A stretch of DNA of 34,667 bases, from NCBI RefSeq assembly GCF_027922425.1, contig NZ_BSFQ01000059.1:1-34667 (forward strand), given 5' to 3'. Below the pieces are notes generated by a model, which was not told where the DNA came from, made no database searches, and worked only from the letters and a program-made list of their open reading frames with translations. This document shows, in pieces, positions 6,088 through 12,942 of the stretch. Both the position numbers and the translations under genes were made by a program. How positions within the stretch are numbered: position 1 is the stretch's first letter; each line of letters starts with the position of its first letter. The stretch is from Pseudonocardia halophobica (GTDB lineage Bacteria > Actinomycetota > Actinomycetes > Mycobacteriales > Pseudonocardiaceae).

Positions 6088-7458
6088 GTGGCTGTGCAGC
6101 GGGGCCTGGCGTTGCTCGTCGCCGGGGCGTTCTTCATGGAGATCCTCGACGGGACCGTGATCGCCCCGGCGGCCCCGCACATCGCGGCGGACCTGGGTGT
6201 GGCCCCGGTCGACGTCAACGTGGCGATCACCGGGTACGTGCTGACCCTCGGCGTGCTCATCCCGGTCAGCGGGTGGCTGGCCGACCGGTTCGGGGCGCGC
6301 CGGGTGTTCTGCGCGGCGCTGGCGATCTTCGTGCTGGCCTCGGCGGGCTGCGCGCTCGCGCCGGACCTCGGTGTCCTCACCGCCGCCCGGGTGGCGCAGG
6401 GCGCGGGCGGGGCGATGATGGTGCCCGTCGGCCGGCTGGTCGTGCTGCGGACCACCGCGAAGACCGACCTGGTCCGGGCCATCGCGTACCTGACCTGGCC
6501 CGCCCTGCTCGCGCCCGTGCTCGCCCCCGTCGTCGGCGGGGTGCTGGCCGAGTTCGCCTCCTGGCGCTGGATCTTCGTGATCAACGTGCCGCTCGGGCTG
6601 GTCGCGCTGGTGGTGGCGCTGCGGGTCGTCCCCGGGCTGCGGGCGGACACCCCGCCCCCGCTCGACCGGGCCGGGTTCGCGCTCACCGCGCTCGGGGTCG
6701 CGGCGCTGATCGTCGGGCTGGAGGGGCTGGGCTCGGGGTTCTCCCCCGCGACGATCACGGCGCTCGCGGTCGCGGTGGTCGGGGTCGGGCTGGCGGTGCG
6801 GCACCTGCTGCGCGTCGAGCGCCCGCTCGTCGACCTGCGGATCCTGCAGGTCGCGACGTACCGGGTCACGGCCGCGAGCGGCTCGGTGTACCGCGCGGTG
6901 ATCACCGCGATCCCGTTCCTGCTGCCCCTGCTGTTCCAGGTCGGGTTCGGCTGGTCGGCGGCCGAGGCCGGCGCGGTGGTGATCGCGCTGTTCGTCGGCA
7001 ACGTGGCGATCAAGCCCGCGACGACCCCGATGATGCGCCGCTTCGGCATCCGGACGGTGCTGCTCGCCTCGATCGCCGTGGGGGCGGCGTGCCTCGTCGG
7101 GATGGCGTTCCTGCAGCCCACCACCCCGCTGCCGCTGCTGGTCGCCCTGCTGCTGGTCAGCGGCATCGCGCGGTCGACCGGGTTCACCGCCTACAACAGC
7201 GTCGCGTTCGCCGACGTCGAGGCCGGCCGCATGAACCACGCCAACACGCTGCTCTCCACGCTGCAGGAACTCGGCGCGGGCCTCGGCGTCGCGGTCGGTG
7301 CGCTGCTGGTGCGGCTCGGCGAGGCGGTGCCGGCCGTCACGAGTGCGGCGGGGCCGTACCGCGTCGCGTTCGTGCTGCTCGCGGTCGTCCTCGCGCTCCC
7401 GGCCGTGTCAGCGCTCCTCCTGGCCCGGGACGCGGGCGACGCCGTGACCGGGCGCTGA
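6088..7458 (+). CDS. MFS transporter, DHA2/EmrB-QacA type
   Basis: 456 residues. Motif C-type and DHA2 features are visible: MEILDGTVIAPAAPHIAADL in helix 1, GWLADRFGARRVF (motif A) after helix 2, RVAQGAGGAMMVPVGR in helix 4 and WRWIFVINVPLGL in helix 6. About 12-14 hydrophobic segments; the length is slightly short for the 14-helix members. Such carriers export hydrophobic drugs or metabolites by proton antiport at the cytoplasmic membrane. GTG start without a Shine-Dalgarno but 6 bp after TACGGT, so probably leaderless. No regulator is adjacent, so the substrate cannot be inferred. It ends 12 bp before the convergent methyltransferase gene. Confidence 0.88.
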   Translation: MAVQRGLALLVAGAFFMEILDGTVIAPAAPHIAADLGVAPVDVNVAITGYVLTLGVLIPVSGWLADRFGARRVFCAALAIFVLASAGCALAPDLGVLTAARVAQGAGGAMMVPVGRLVVLRTTAKTDLVRAIAYLTWPALLAPVLAPVVGGVLAEFASWRWIFVINVPLGLVALVVALRVVPGLRADTPPPLDRAGFALTALGVAALIVGLEGLGSGFSPATITALAVAVVGVGLAVRHLLRVERPLVDLRILQVATYRVTAASGSVYRAVITAIPFLLPLLFQVGFGWSAAEAGAVVIALFVGNVAIKPATTPMMRRFGIRTVLLASIAVGAACLVGMAFLQPTTPLPLLVALLLVSGIARSTGFTAYNSVAFADVEAGRMNHANTLLSTLQELGAGLGVAVGALLVRLGEAVPAVTSAAGPYRVAFVLLAVVLALPAVSALLLARDAGDAVTGR

Positions 7459-7470
7459 CCCGCCAACCGG

Positions 7471-7980
7471 TCACGGCCGCACCGCGGAGATCGCGAGGCC
7501 GGCGGGCTCGGACCGCACGGTGACGTCGTCGAACCCGGCCGCCCGCAGGGCACCGCCGACGGCGGTGGTGATCCGGTCCGGGGGCTGGGGTCCAGCGGGG
7601 CCGAAGCAGACGTGCAGGCGCCCGCCGGGGCGCAGCGCCCCGCGGAGGACGCCGAGCTCACGGGCCGGGGAGCGGGTCCAGAACACGTTGACGTCCACCG
7701 AGAACGCGCCGTCGACCTCCCCGGGCGGGAGATCGAGGTCGGCGAGCTCGGCGGTGCGGACCTCCAGGAGGCCGGCGGCGACGTGTGCCGCGTTGCGCCG
7801 CAGGGTCCGTTCGGTCGCGACGGCGGAGCGGTCCACGGCGAGCAGCCGCGCGCCGCGCCGGCACACCAGGTCCGCGGCCACCCCCGGCCCCGGCCCGATC
7901 TCCAGGATCCGCTCATCGGGCCGCGGGTCCAGCAGGTCGACGGCCCACGCGACGCGCTCGGGAACGGACACAGCGGACAT
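7471..7980 (-). CDS. Class I SAM-dependent methyltransferase
   Basis: 169 residues. Rossmann-type SAM-binding motif I is ILEIGPGPGVAADLV (25-39), with an acidic Asp50 at the end of the second strand (ARLLAVDRS). LRPGGRLHVCFG corresponds to the post-motif III region. The fold is complete but short, so there is no extra substrate domain; the target is unknown. GGGAGG directly touches the ATG at 7980, too close to serve it, so translation may really begin at the GTG at 7971 (residue 4), 9 bp after that site. It follows the lipase-like gene on the same strand by 23 bp and is probably co-transcribed with it. Confidence 0.82.
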   Translation of the reverse strand: MSAVSVPERVAWAVDLLDPRPDERILEIGPGPGVAADLVCRRGARLLAVDRSAVATERTLRRNAAHVAAGLLEVRTAELADLDLPPGEVDGAFSVDVNVFWTRSPARELGVLRGALRPGGRLHVCFGPAGPQPPDRITTAVGGALRAAGFDDVTVRSEPAGLAISAVRP

Positions 7981-8003
7981 CCTCCCGGGTGCGGCGGACC
8001 TTG

Positions 8004-9092
8004 TCAGGCGGCTCCGGCGGACTCCGCGTAGGGCTGCAGCGGCGGCTCGGTCGCCACCGGCGGGGTCGTGACGAGCGCGTCGGCGACCGTGGTGAGGACC
8101 TGCGCGAAGTCGGTCGGGAAGGTCACCGGGTCCACGCCCGGCTGGAAGGGCTGCAGGCAGACGGCGCGGTCGATCCGGTCCGGGTCGGCGGGACCGTCGT
8201 GGTCGAGCGCGTCGACGACCAGCGCGTAGGACACGGCGTCGCTGGTCCCGATCGTGAGGTGGTCGGCGGGGTGCGCGGGGCAGATCGACTGCAGCGAGAC
8301 GTTGCGGACGTTCTCCCCGCCGTCGCGCAGCGCGGAGCTGGCGGGCGGCGCGGCGTCGGGCAGCAGCGGCGGCGTCTCGACGTTGGGCACCACGACCTCG
8401 TCGAAGTCGGTGTAGGCCACGGTGTAGTCGACCTCGTCCCAGGTCTCCCGGCCCGCGTTGAGGGTCGCGATGAACCGGGCGTCGGCCCGCTGCTGCTGGA
8501 TCGCGGGGGCGCAGCCGCCCGGCGCGAGGCAGATCCCGTTGGCGACGACCGTGCCGTGGTTGGACGGGGCCAGCCCGACCAGGTCGTCGACCGCGTCGCG
8601 GGTGTCCGGCCAGAACTTCAGCGCCCAGCGCGTGATCATGCCGCCCTGGCTGTGTCCGACGACGTCGACCGGGCCGCCGGCCCGCTCGCTCATGGTCCGC
8701 ACCGCGGACACGACGTACTCGGCCGCGACCTGGATGTCGCCCATCCCCTTGTCCGGCAGCGCGACCGTGCAGAACGGCCTGCCCTCCGCCGCGAAGGCGC
8801 GAGCGTGGTTCCAGGAGAACTCGGCGGGCGTCTGGGTGGTGCCGGGGATCAACAGCACCGGCTCGCGGTCCGCGTCCTCGAGGTCGCCGGTGCAGCTCAG
8901 GCTCTGCGCCAGCGCCTGCTCCGGGACCTGCAGGGCCGGCCCGTCCTCCTCCGCCGACGCGGTCGCCACGGACGCGCCGAGCCCGACCGTCACCGCGGCG
9001 AGGACCGCCGCCCCCCGGACCAGCGCCGCCCGAACCCCTGCTGTCCGGACCCCTGCTGCCCGGGCTCCTGCCGCACGCGCGACGTTGCGCAT
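8004..9092 (-). CDS. Secreted lipase, Candida antarctica lipase B-like
   Basis: 362 residues from the ATG at 9092 (GAAGGGG about 7 bp upstream; a GTG at 9107 would add five). Basic N-terminus, hydrophobic stretch and ATASA cleavage site predict a Sec signal peptide ending near residue 47. The mature part aligns by eye with fungal lipase B: PVLLIPGTTQTPAEF, the nucleophile Ser148 in GHSQGG, APSNHGTV, the acid Asp231 in FDEVVVPNV and His278 in the CPAHPADH segment. Cysteines at 67/108 and at 271 plus the later VCLQP cysteine occupy the places of lipase B disulfides. It should hydrolyse lipid or ester substrates outside the cell. The signal peptide n-region consists of four AAGVR-like pentapeptides. 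Confidence 0.82.
   Translation of the reverse strand: MRNVARAAGARAAGVRTAGVRAALVRGAAVLAAVTVGLGASVATASAEEDGPALQVPEQALAQSLSCTGDLEDADREPVLLIPGTTQTPAEFSWNHARAFAAEGRPFCTVALPDKGMGDIQVAAEYVVSAVRTMSERAGGPVDVVGHSQGGMITRWALKFWPDTRDAVDDLVGLAPSNHGTVVANGICLAPGGCAPAIQQQRADARFIATLNAGRETWDEVDYTVAYTDFDEVVVPNVETPPLLPDAAPPASSALRDGGENVRNVSLQSICPAHPADHLTIGTSDAVSYALVVDALDHDGPADPDRIDRAVCLQPFQPGVDPVTFPTDFAQVLTTVADALVTTPPVATEPPLQPYAESAGAA
9015..9074 (-). repeat. Four 15-bp tandem repeats in the lipase signal peptide
   Basis: Units 9015-9029, 9030-9044, 9045-9059 and 9060-9074; two inner units are CCGAACCCCTGCTGT and CCGGACCCCTGCTGC. They encode AAGAR, AAGVR, TAGVR and AALVR on the minus strand, so copy-number change would keep the frame. 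Confidence 0.75.
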
Positions 9093-9194
9093 CCCGTACC
9101 CCTTCACCGCCCGGCCGATCGGCTGGTCAACGAGCGGGTGGAGGGCCCGGATGCTCCCCGGCCGGGTGGTCCGGCGGGCACGGGGAGTGCGGGC

Positions 9195-9737
9195 TCAGTC
9201 GTCGCGCAGGGCCAGGCCCACCCACACGAACAGCGCCGCGCCGGACAGCACGCCCGAGATCACGCCGATCACGGCGGGCCCGGCACCGGCGAACCCGGCG
9301 ACGGCGCCCGCCACCCCGAGCGCGGTGACGACGGCCCCGAGCCCGGTGAAGAGGCGCAGGTGCCAGATGCGGGCGAGTGCGAAGAAGTGCACACCGACCA
9401 CGAAGGCGACCCACGCGACTGCGAACCGGGGCACCTGCAGCACGGCGTTGATCACGGCGAGGCCGGCCGCCAGCGCCACGACCTCGGCCGCCACGACCGC
9501 GGCGTAGCGCCGGTCGAAGCCGCCGCGACCGGGGCCCGCCGCACCGTCGGCCCCGGCCCGCCGCAGCTGCCGGACGGTGCCGACCGCCAGCACGACCGCC
9601 ACCACCACCGCCGCGACCCGCAGCGCCAGCCGCGGGCCGGGCGCCAGCTCCCCGGTGTTGGCCAGGACGAAGACGACCCCGAAGACGAGCGCGATCGTCG
9701 AGCCGACGAAGCGTCCGGTGCGGGGGTCCACGGCCAT
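9195..9737 (-). CDS. Polytopic membrane protein of unknown function
   Basis: 180 residues. About six hydrophobic segments (near 13-27, 38-55, 78-98, 102-122, 129-147, 155-175). The N-terminus reads MAVDPRTGRFVGSTIALVFG. Between helices 2 and 3 lies a Gly/Ala/Arg-rich loop. No catalytic motif and no family I recognise with confidence. It lies 68 bp downstream of the siderophore-binding protein gene, from which a hairpin may separate it, and about 100 bp upstream of the lipase-like gene on the same strand. Start ATG preceded by a weak GGAAG. Confidence 0.6.
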   Translation of the reverse strand: MAVDPRTGRFVGSTIALVFGVVFVLANTGELAPGPRLALRVAAVVVAVVLAVGTVRQLRRAGADGAAGPGRGGFDRRYAAVVAAEVVALAAGLAVINAVLQVPRFAVAWVAFVVGVHFFALARIWHLRLFTGLGAVVTALGVAGAVAGFAGAGPAVIGVISGVLSGAALFVWVGLALRDD

Positions 9738-9752
9738 GCAGTGGATCTTCCA

Positions 9753-9800
9753 GGCCGGAGCCGCGGCACGCTCGGCCGGGTGCCGAAGCTCCGCGGCCGG
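9753..9800 (-). terminator. Imperfect hairpin after the siderophore-binding protein gene
   Basis: Left arm 9753-9769 and right arm 9780-9800 pair with a two-base bulge and two mismatches around a 10-nt loop, a few bases past the stop at 9806. Plausible GC-rich terminator, less certain than the perfect stems elsewhere. Confidence 0.35.
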
Positions 9801-9805
9801 CGCGC

Positions 9806-10894
9806 TCAGCCCGAGGTCAGCGGGGTCGGCGCGGGCGGGGCGGTGGCCGGGTCGCCGTCGGACACCGCGGCGAGCTGATCCGGCAGGGCACCGAGCAGCA
9901 CCGGGAGGCTCAGCACGGTGACGAAGCCGCCGATCGGATCGAGGGTGGTGCCGCCGTCGTAGGAGACGAACAGGTCCCGCCCCTCGGTGTGCACCGCCCG
10001 CGCGGTGTAGGAGGGCTGCCCCAGTACGGACTGCCGGACACCCTCGCCGCCGGCGTCGAGCCAGACGAGCGCGCCGACGTCGAGCACGTCGCTGCGCTCC
10101 AGGCTCACGGTCGCCCCGAACTCCTCGCCGGCCAGCTCGTCGACCACGGCCGGGATGGTGAAGCCGAGCTCGCCGAGGACGCGGCTGCGCGGATCCTTGC
10201 TGCCGTAGACGTAGTACTGGCTGTTGTAGAAGGTGGCGACCGCGGCGGTGCGGCCGGCGAACTCGGGGTGCGCGGCGCGCGCATCGGTGAACTGCTTCTC
10301 GATGCCGGCGACCAGCTCCGCCGCCGCGGCGGGCCGGCCGAGGGCCGCGCCGATGGTGGTCGTCTGCTCGCGCCAGCCCAGCCCGTAGTCCGGGACGTCA
10401 CCGGGCTGCGCGACGGTCGGGGCGATCTGGCTCAGCCGGTCGTAGTCGGCCTGGGTGAGACCGCTGTACGTGGCGAGGATGAGGTCCGGCCGCAGGGCCG
10501 CGACGCGCTCGTAGGCCACCCCGTCGGTGAAGGGCAGCACCTCCGGCACCGGCGCGCCGTTCGCGATCTCGTCGAACCGGGCCTTCGCCCACGGGAACAG
10601 GGCGCCCGGGGTGTTGCCGAACCACTCCGTGGTCCCGACGGGCACCACGCCGAGGGCGAGCACGGTGTCCTGGTCCGTGAGCCCGACGGTGACCACCCGC
10701 GTGGGCTCCGCCTCGATCGTGGTGTTCCCGAACTTGTGGGCGACGGTCGCCGGGAACGCCCCGGCCTCGGCCGTGGTCGAGGTGCCGGAGTCGGCGGGCG
10801 CGGCGGAGCCGCCGCCGCACGCGGCCACGGCGAGCGCCACGACGGCGAGGAGCGGGAGCAGGGCCCGGGGGATCCGGGAGCGCGGGCGGGGCAC
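9806..10894 (-). CDS. Iron-siderophore ABC transporter substrate-binding lipoprotein
   Basis: 362 residues. Lipoprotein signal: basic n-region, hydrophobic core and lipobox VAAC with Cys26, followed by a Ser/Thr/Gly linker. Two-lobed periplasmic-binding domain of the FecB/FhuD class: VVTVGLTDQDTVLALGVVPVG, then FTDGVAYERVAALRPDLILATYSG, a connecting helix and a C-terminal lobe with VYGSKDPRSRVLGELGF. It should capture a ferric siderophore outside the membrane and deliver it to a FepDG-type permease, which is not in the window. GTG start with GGAGG 4 bp upstream. An IdeR/DtxR box 16 bp upstream predicts repression by iron. Orphan binding proteins of this kind are common in actinobacteria. Confidence 0.88.
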   Translation of the reverse strand: MPRPRSRIPRALLPLLAVVALAVAACGGGSAAPADSGTSTTAEAGAFPATVAHKFGNTTIEAEPTRVVTVGLTDQDTVLALGVVPVGTTEWFGNTPGALFPWAKARFDEIANGAPVPEVLPFTDGVAYERVAALRPDLILATYSGLTQADYDRLSQIAPTVAQPGDVPDYGLGWREQTTTIGAALGRPAAAAELVAGIEKQFTDARAAHPEFAGRTAAVATFYNSQYYVYGSKDPRSRVLGELGFTIPAVVDELAGEEFGATVSLERSDVLDVGALVWLDAGGEGVRQSVLGQPSYTARAVHTEGRDLFVSYDGGTTLDPIGGFVTVLSLPVLLGALPDQLAAVSDGDPATAPPAPTPLTSG

Positions 10895-10909
10895 GGGACC
10901 TCCAGCGAG

Positions 10910-10928
10910 TCGAGTTAGCCTAACCTAA
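10910..10928 (-). promoter_or_regulatory. DtxR/IdeR iron box
   Basis: The 19-mer TCGAGTTAGCCTAACCTAA matches the consensus TTAGGTTAGSCTAACCTAA at 16 of 19 positions, with the right half-site perfect. It lies 16 bp upstream of the binding-protein start codon, where Fe(II)-loaded repressor would block transcription. Confidence 0.82.
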
Positions 10929-10977
10929 CCGACTTCGCCCGGGACCGGGTCGGCGCAGCCCGCCGGTCACACTGAAG

Positions 10978-11018
10978 CCGCCTCCGCCTGCCGGGCACGG
11001 CCCGGCAGGCGGAGGCGG
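10978..11018 (-). terminator. 19-bp perfect hairpin terminator after the 46-residue gene
   Basis: Arms 10978-10996 and 11000-11018 are perfectly complementary (CCGCCTCCGCCTGCCGGGC) with a 3-nt loop. It starts 33 bp past the stop of the minus-strand small gene and insulates the iron-regulated promoter from it. Confidence 0.75.
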
Positions 11019-11051
11019 ATCAGGAATGGTCGCCGCTCCGCCGGCGCGGAC

Positions 11052-11192
11052 TCAGCGGCGGCGGAAGCGCGTCAGCATGCTGCGGGCGCGCTCACGGTTG
11101 CGGGGGTCGGCGGCCATGCGGCGGCCCTGGTCGGTGAGCCGGCGGCCGTTGGGGCTCTGGAGGAATCGCTTGACTCGTTCGACGATCGGCAT
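11052..11192 (-). CDS. 46-residue very basic protein
   Basis: 46 residues: begins MPIVERVKRFLQSPNGRRL and ends SMLTRFRRR. About a third of residues are Arg or Lys. Two amphipathic helices seem likely, joined by the RMAADPRNRERAR segment. I recall short actinobacterial hypothetical proteins with the same SPxGRR...AADPRNR layout, but no function. It could be a nucleic-acid or membrane-surface binder; that is only inferred from charge. Support as a gene: GGGTAT lies 8 bp upstream of the ATG with GCGTG 15 bp further on, and a perfect terminator lies downstream. Selenoprotein O gene ends 48 bp upstream. Confidence 0.65.
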   Translation of the reverse strand: MPIVERVKRFLQSPNGRRLTDQGRRMAADPRNRERARSMLTRFRRR

Positions 11193-11200
11193 GCCCCCGG

Positions 11201-11226
11201 ATACCCCGGGCCCCGCCGATCCACGC
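11201..11226 (-). promoter_or_regulatory. SigB/SigF-type promoter for the 46-residue gene
   Basis: Minus strand: GCGTG (11226-11222), 15-bp spacer, GGGTAT (11206-11201), 8 bp to the ATG at 11192, so near-leaderless. Confidence 0.45.
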
Positions 11227-11240
11227 AGACAGGACGAACC

Positions 11241-12710
11241 TCACGTGCCGCAGAACGTGCGGAAGGAGCCGAAGCTCGGCGGGGCCGGGAGGGCGTAGGC
11301 CTCCAGCCCGGGGCGCTCCTCGAACGGGCGGGCGAGCACCTCGAGCAGCCGGTCCCACGGCCCGCGGTCACCGGCGACGGCGGCGGTGAGCGCCTCGTCG
11401 ACCAGGTGGTTGCGCGGGACGTAGATCGGGTTGACCCGGTCCATCGCCTCCGCGGTCTCGCTCCCCGGGCGCGCCGGCAGCTGCGCGCGCCACCGCTCCG
11501 CCCACGCGTCGACCCCCTCGCCGACGAGCGCCCGCACCGGCTCCGGGTCGCCGGCCGCGGCCCGCGCCAGCGCCCGGAAGAACGACGTGAAGTCGACCTT
11601 CCGCTCCTGCAGCAGGGCGAGCAGGTCGTCGACGAGCGCGGAGTCCTCCCCCGCACCGTCGGCCAGCCCGAGCTTCGCGTGCATCCCCGCCCGCCGGTGC
11701 CGGTCGTAGCGGTCGCCGAAGGAGAGCAGCACCTCGGTGGCGGCCTTGATCGCGGCGTCGGTGTCCTCGTGCAGCAGCGGGAGCAGCGCCTCGGCGAACC
11801 GGGCCAGGTTCCACTGCGCGACCGCGGGCTGGTTGCCATAGGCGTAGCGGCCGCCGTGGTCGATCGAGCTGAACACCGTGGCGGGGTCGTAGACGTCCAT
11901 GAACGCGCAGGGGCCGTAGTCGATGGTCTCGCCGGAGATCGTCATGTTGTCGGTGTTCATCACGCCGTGCACGAACCCGACGAGCATCCAGCGCGCGAGC
12001 AGCTCCGCCTGCGCCTCGACCACGCTCGTGTAGAGCGCGAGGTAGGGGTTGTCCGCCTCGGCCGCGGCGGGGTGGTGGCGGGCGATCGCGTGGTCGGCGA
12101 GGCGGCGCAGCAGGTCGGTGTCCCGGGTCGCCGCCGCGAACTGGAAGGTGCCGACCCGGATGTGGCTGGCCGCGACCCTGGTCAGCACCGCGCCGGGCTC
12201 CATCCGGTCCCGCACGACCTGCTCCCCGGTCCCGACGACGGCGAGCGCGCGCGTGGTCGGGATGCCCAGCCCGTACATCGCCTCGCCGATCACGTACTCG
12301 CGCAGCATCGGCCCGAGCGGCGCCTTGCCGTCGCCCCCGCGCGCGAACGGCGTGCGCCCCGATCCCTTGAGGTGCAGGTCGCGGCGCTGTCCGCGGGTGT
12401 CGAGCACCTCGCCGAGCAGCAGCGCGCGCCCGTCGCCGAGGCGCGGCACGTACCCGCCGAACTGGTGGCCGGCGTAGGCCATCGCCACCGACGCGGCGCC
12501 GTCGGGCCGCGCGTTCCCGGTCAGGACAGCGACGCCCTCGGGCGTCCGCAGCACCTCGGCGTCGACACCCAGCTCGGCGGCGAGCGCGTCGTTGAGCACG
12601 ACGAGCGAGGGCTCCGGGGCCGGCGCGGCCTCCCACGGCACGCACAGCTCGCCCAGGTCGCGGACGTAGGAGTTGTCGAACGTGAACAGCGACCCGAGCG
12701 CGAGACTCAT
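11241..12710 (-). CDS. selO: Protein adenylyltransferase SelO (YdiU)
   Basis: 489 residues, full family length. SelO is a pseudokinase that transfers AMP from ATP to Ser, Thr or Tyr of proteins and is tied to redox stress. Visible motifs: FDNSYVRDLGELCVPWEA at the N-terminus, GHQFGGYVPRLGDGRA, HLKGSGRTPFARGGDGKAPL with Lys115, REYVIGEAMYGLGIPTTRAL, HGVMNTDNM (249-256) and the metal-binding Asp264 in DYGPCAFMDVYDP. The C-terminus FCGT keeps a Cys at the position of the redox Cys/Sec of the family. ATG at 12710 has no Shine-Dalgarno; TAGCCT lies 7 bp upstream, so a leaderless mRNA is likely. Divergent from the SARP regulator. Confidence 0.95.
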   Translation of the reverse strand: MSLALGSLFTFDNSYVRDLGELCVPWEAAPAPEPSLVVLNDALAAELGVDAEVLRTPEGVAVLTGNARPDGAASVAMAYAGHQFGGYVPRLGDGRALLLGEVLDTRGQRRDLHLKGSGRTPFARGGDGKAPLGPMLREYVIGEAMYGLGIPTTRALAVVGTGEQVVRDRMEPGAVLTRVAASHIRVGTFQFAAATRDTDLLRRLADHAIARHHPAAAEADNPYLALYTSVVEAQAELLARWMLVGFVHGVMNTDNMTISGETIDYGPCAFMDVYDPATVFSSIDHGGRYAYGNQPAVAQWNLARFAEALLPLLHEDTDAAIKAATEVLLSFGDRYDRHRRAGMHAKLGLADGAGEDSALVDDLLALLQERKVDFTSFFRALARAAAGDPEPVRALVGEGVDAWAERWRAQLPARPGSETAEAMDRVNPIYVPRNHLVDEALTAAVAGDRGPWDRLLEVLARPFEERPGLEAYALPAPPSFGSFRTFCGT

Positions 12711-12717
12711 GGGACCG

Positions 12718-12723
12718 AGGCTA
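12718..12723 (-). promoter_or_regulatory. -10 element of leaderless selO
   Basis: TAGCCT on the minus strand (TANNNT) with 7 bp to the ATG at 12710. Confidence 0.4.
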
Positions 12724-12858
12724 ACCCCGGGTCGCCCGTCACGCCGGTCGCGCCCCGGATGCGGCGCAACGCTGCGCCGCTGCCGCGAGCCCCGGCCGAG
12801 GGCGTTCCTCCGGCGTCGCCCGGTGCAGCTCCGGCATGTTCGCTGAGGCAACCCTTCA

Positions 12859-12881
12859 TTACAGCCCGTGCCCGGCTGTAA
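12859..12881. promoter_or_regulatory. Inverted-repeat operator candidate upstream of the SARP gene
   Basis: TTACAGCC, 7-bp spacer, GGCTGTAA: a perfect 8-bp inverted repeat. It overlaps a possible -10 (TAACGT, 12879-12884) and lies about 60 bp upstream of the preferred start at 12943, in the otherwise featureless selO/SARP divergent region. AT content of the arms is high for this genome. Confidence 0.5.
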
Positions 12882-12942
12882 CGTCTCCGCCGACACGGCC
12901 GAGTCCACGGCTGCGCCGGGGGGCGCGGCAGGAGGCGACGGG

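Noticed and set aside
12868..12942. Upstream GTG as the start of the SARP regulator
   Set aside because: It lies inside the palindrome/promoter and lacks a ribosome site, whereas the GTG at 12943 has GGAGG 7 bp upstream.
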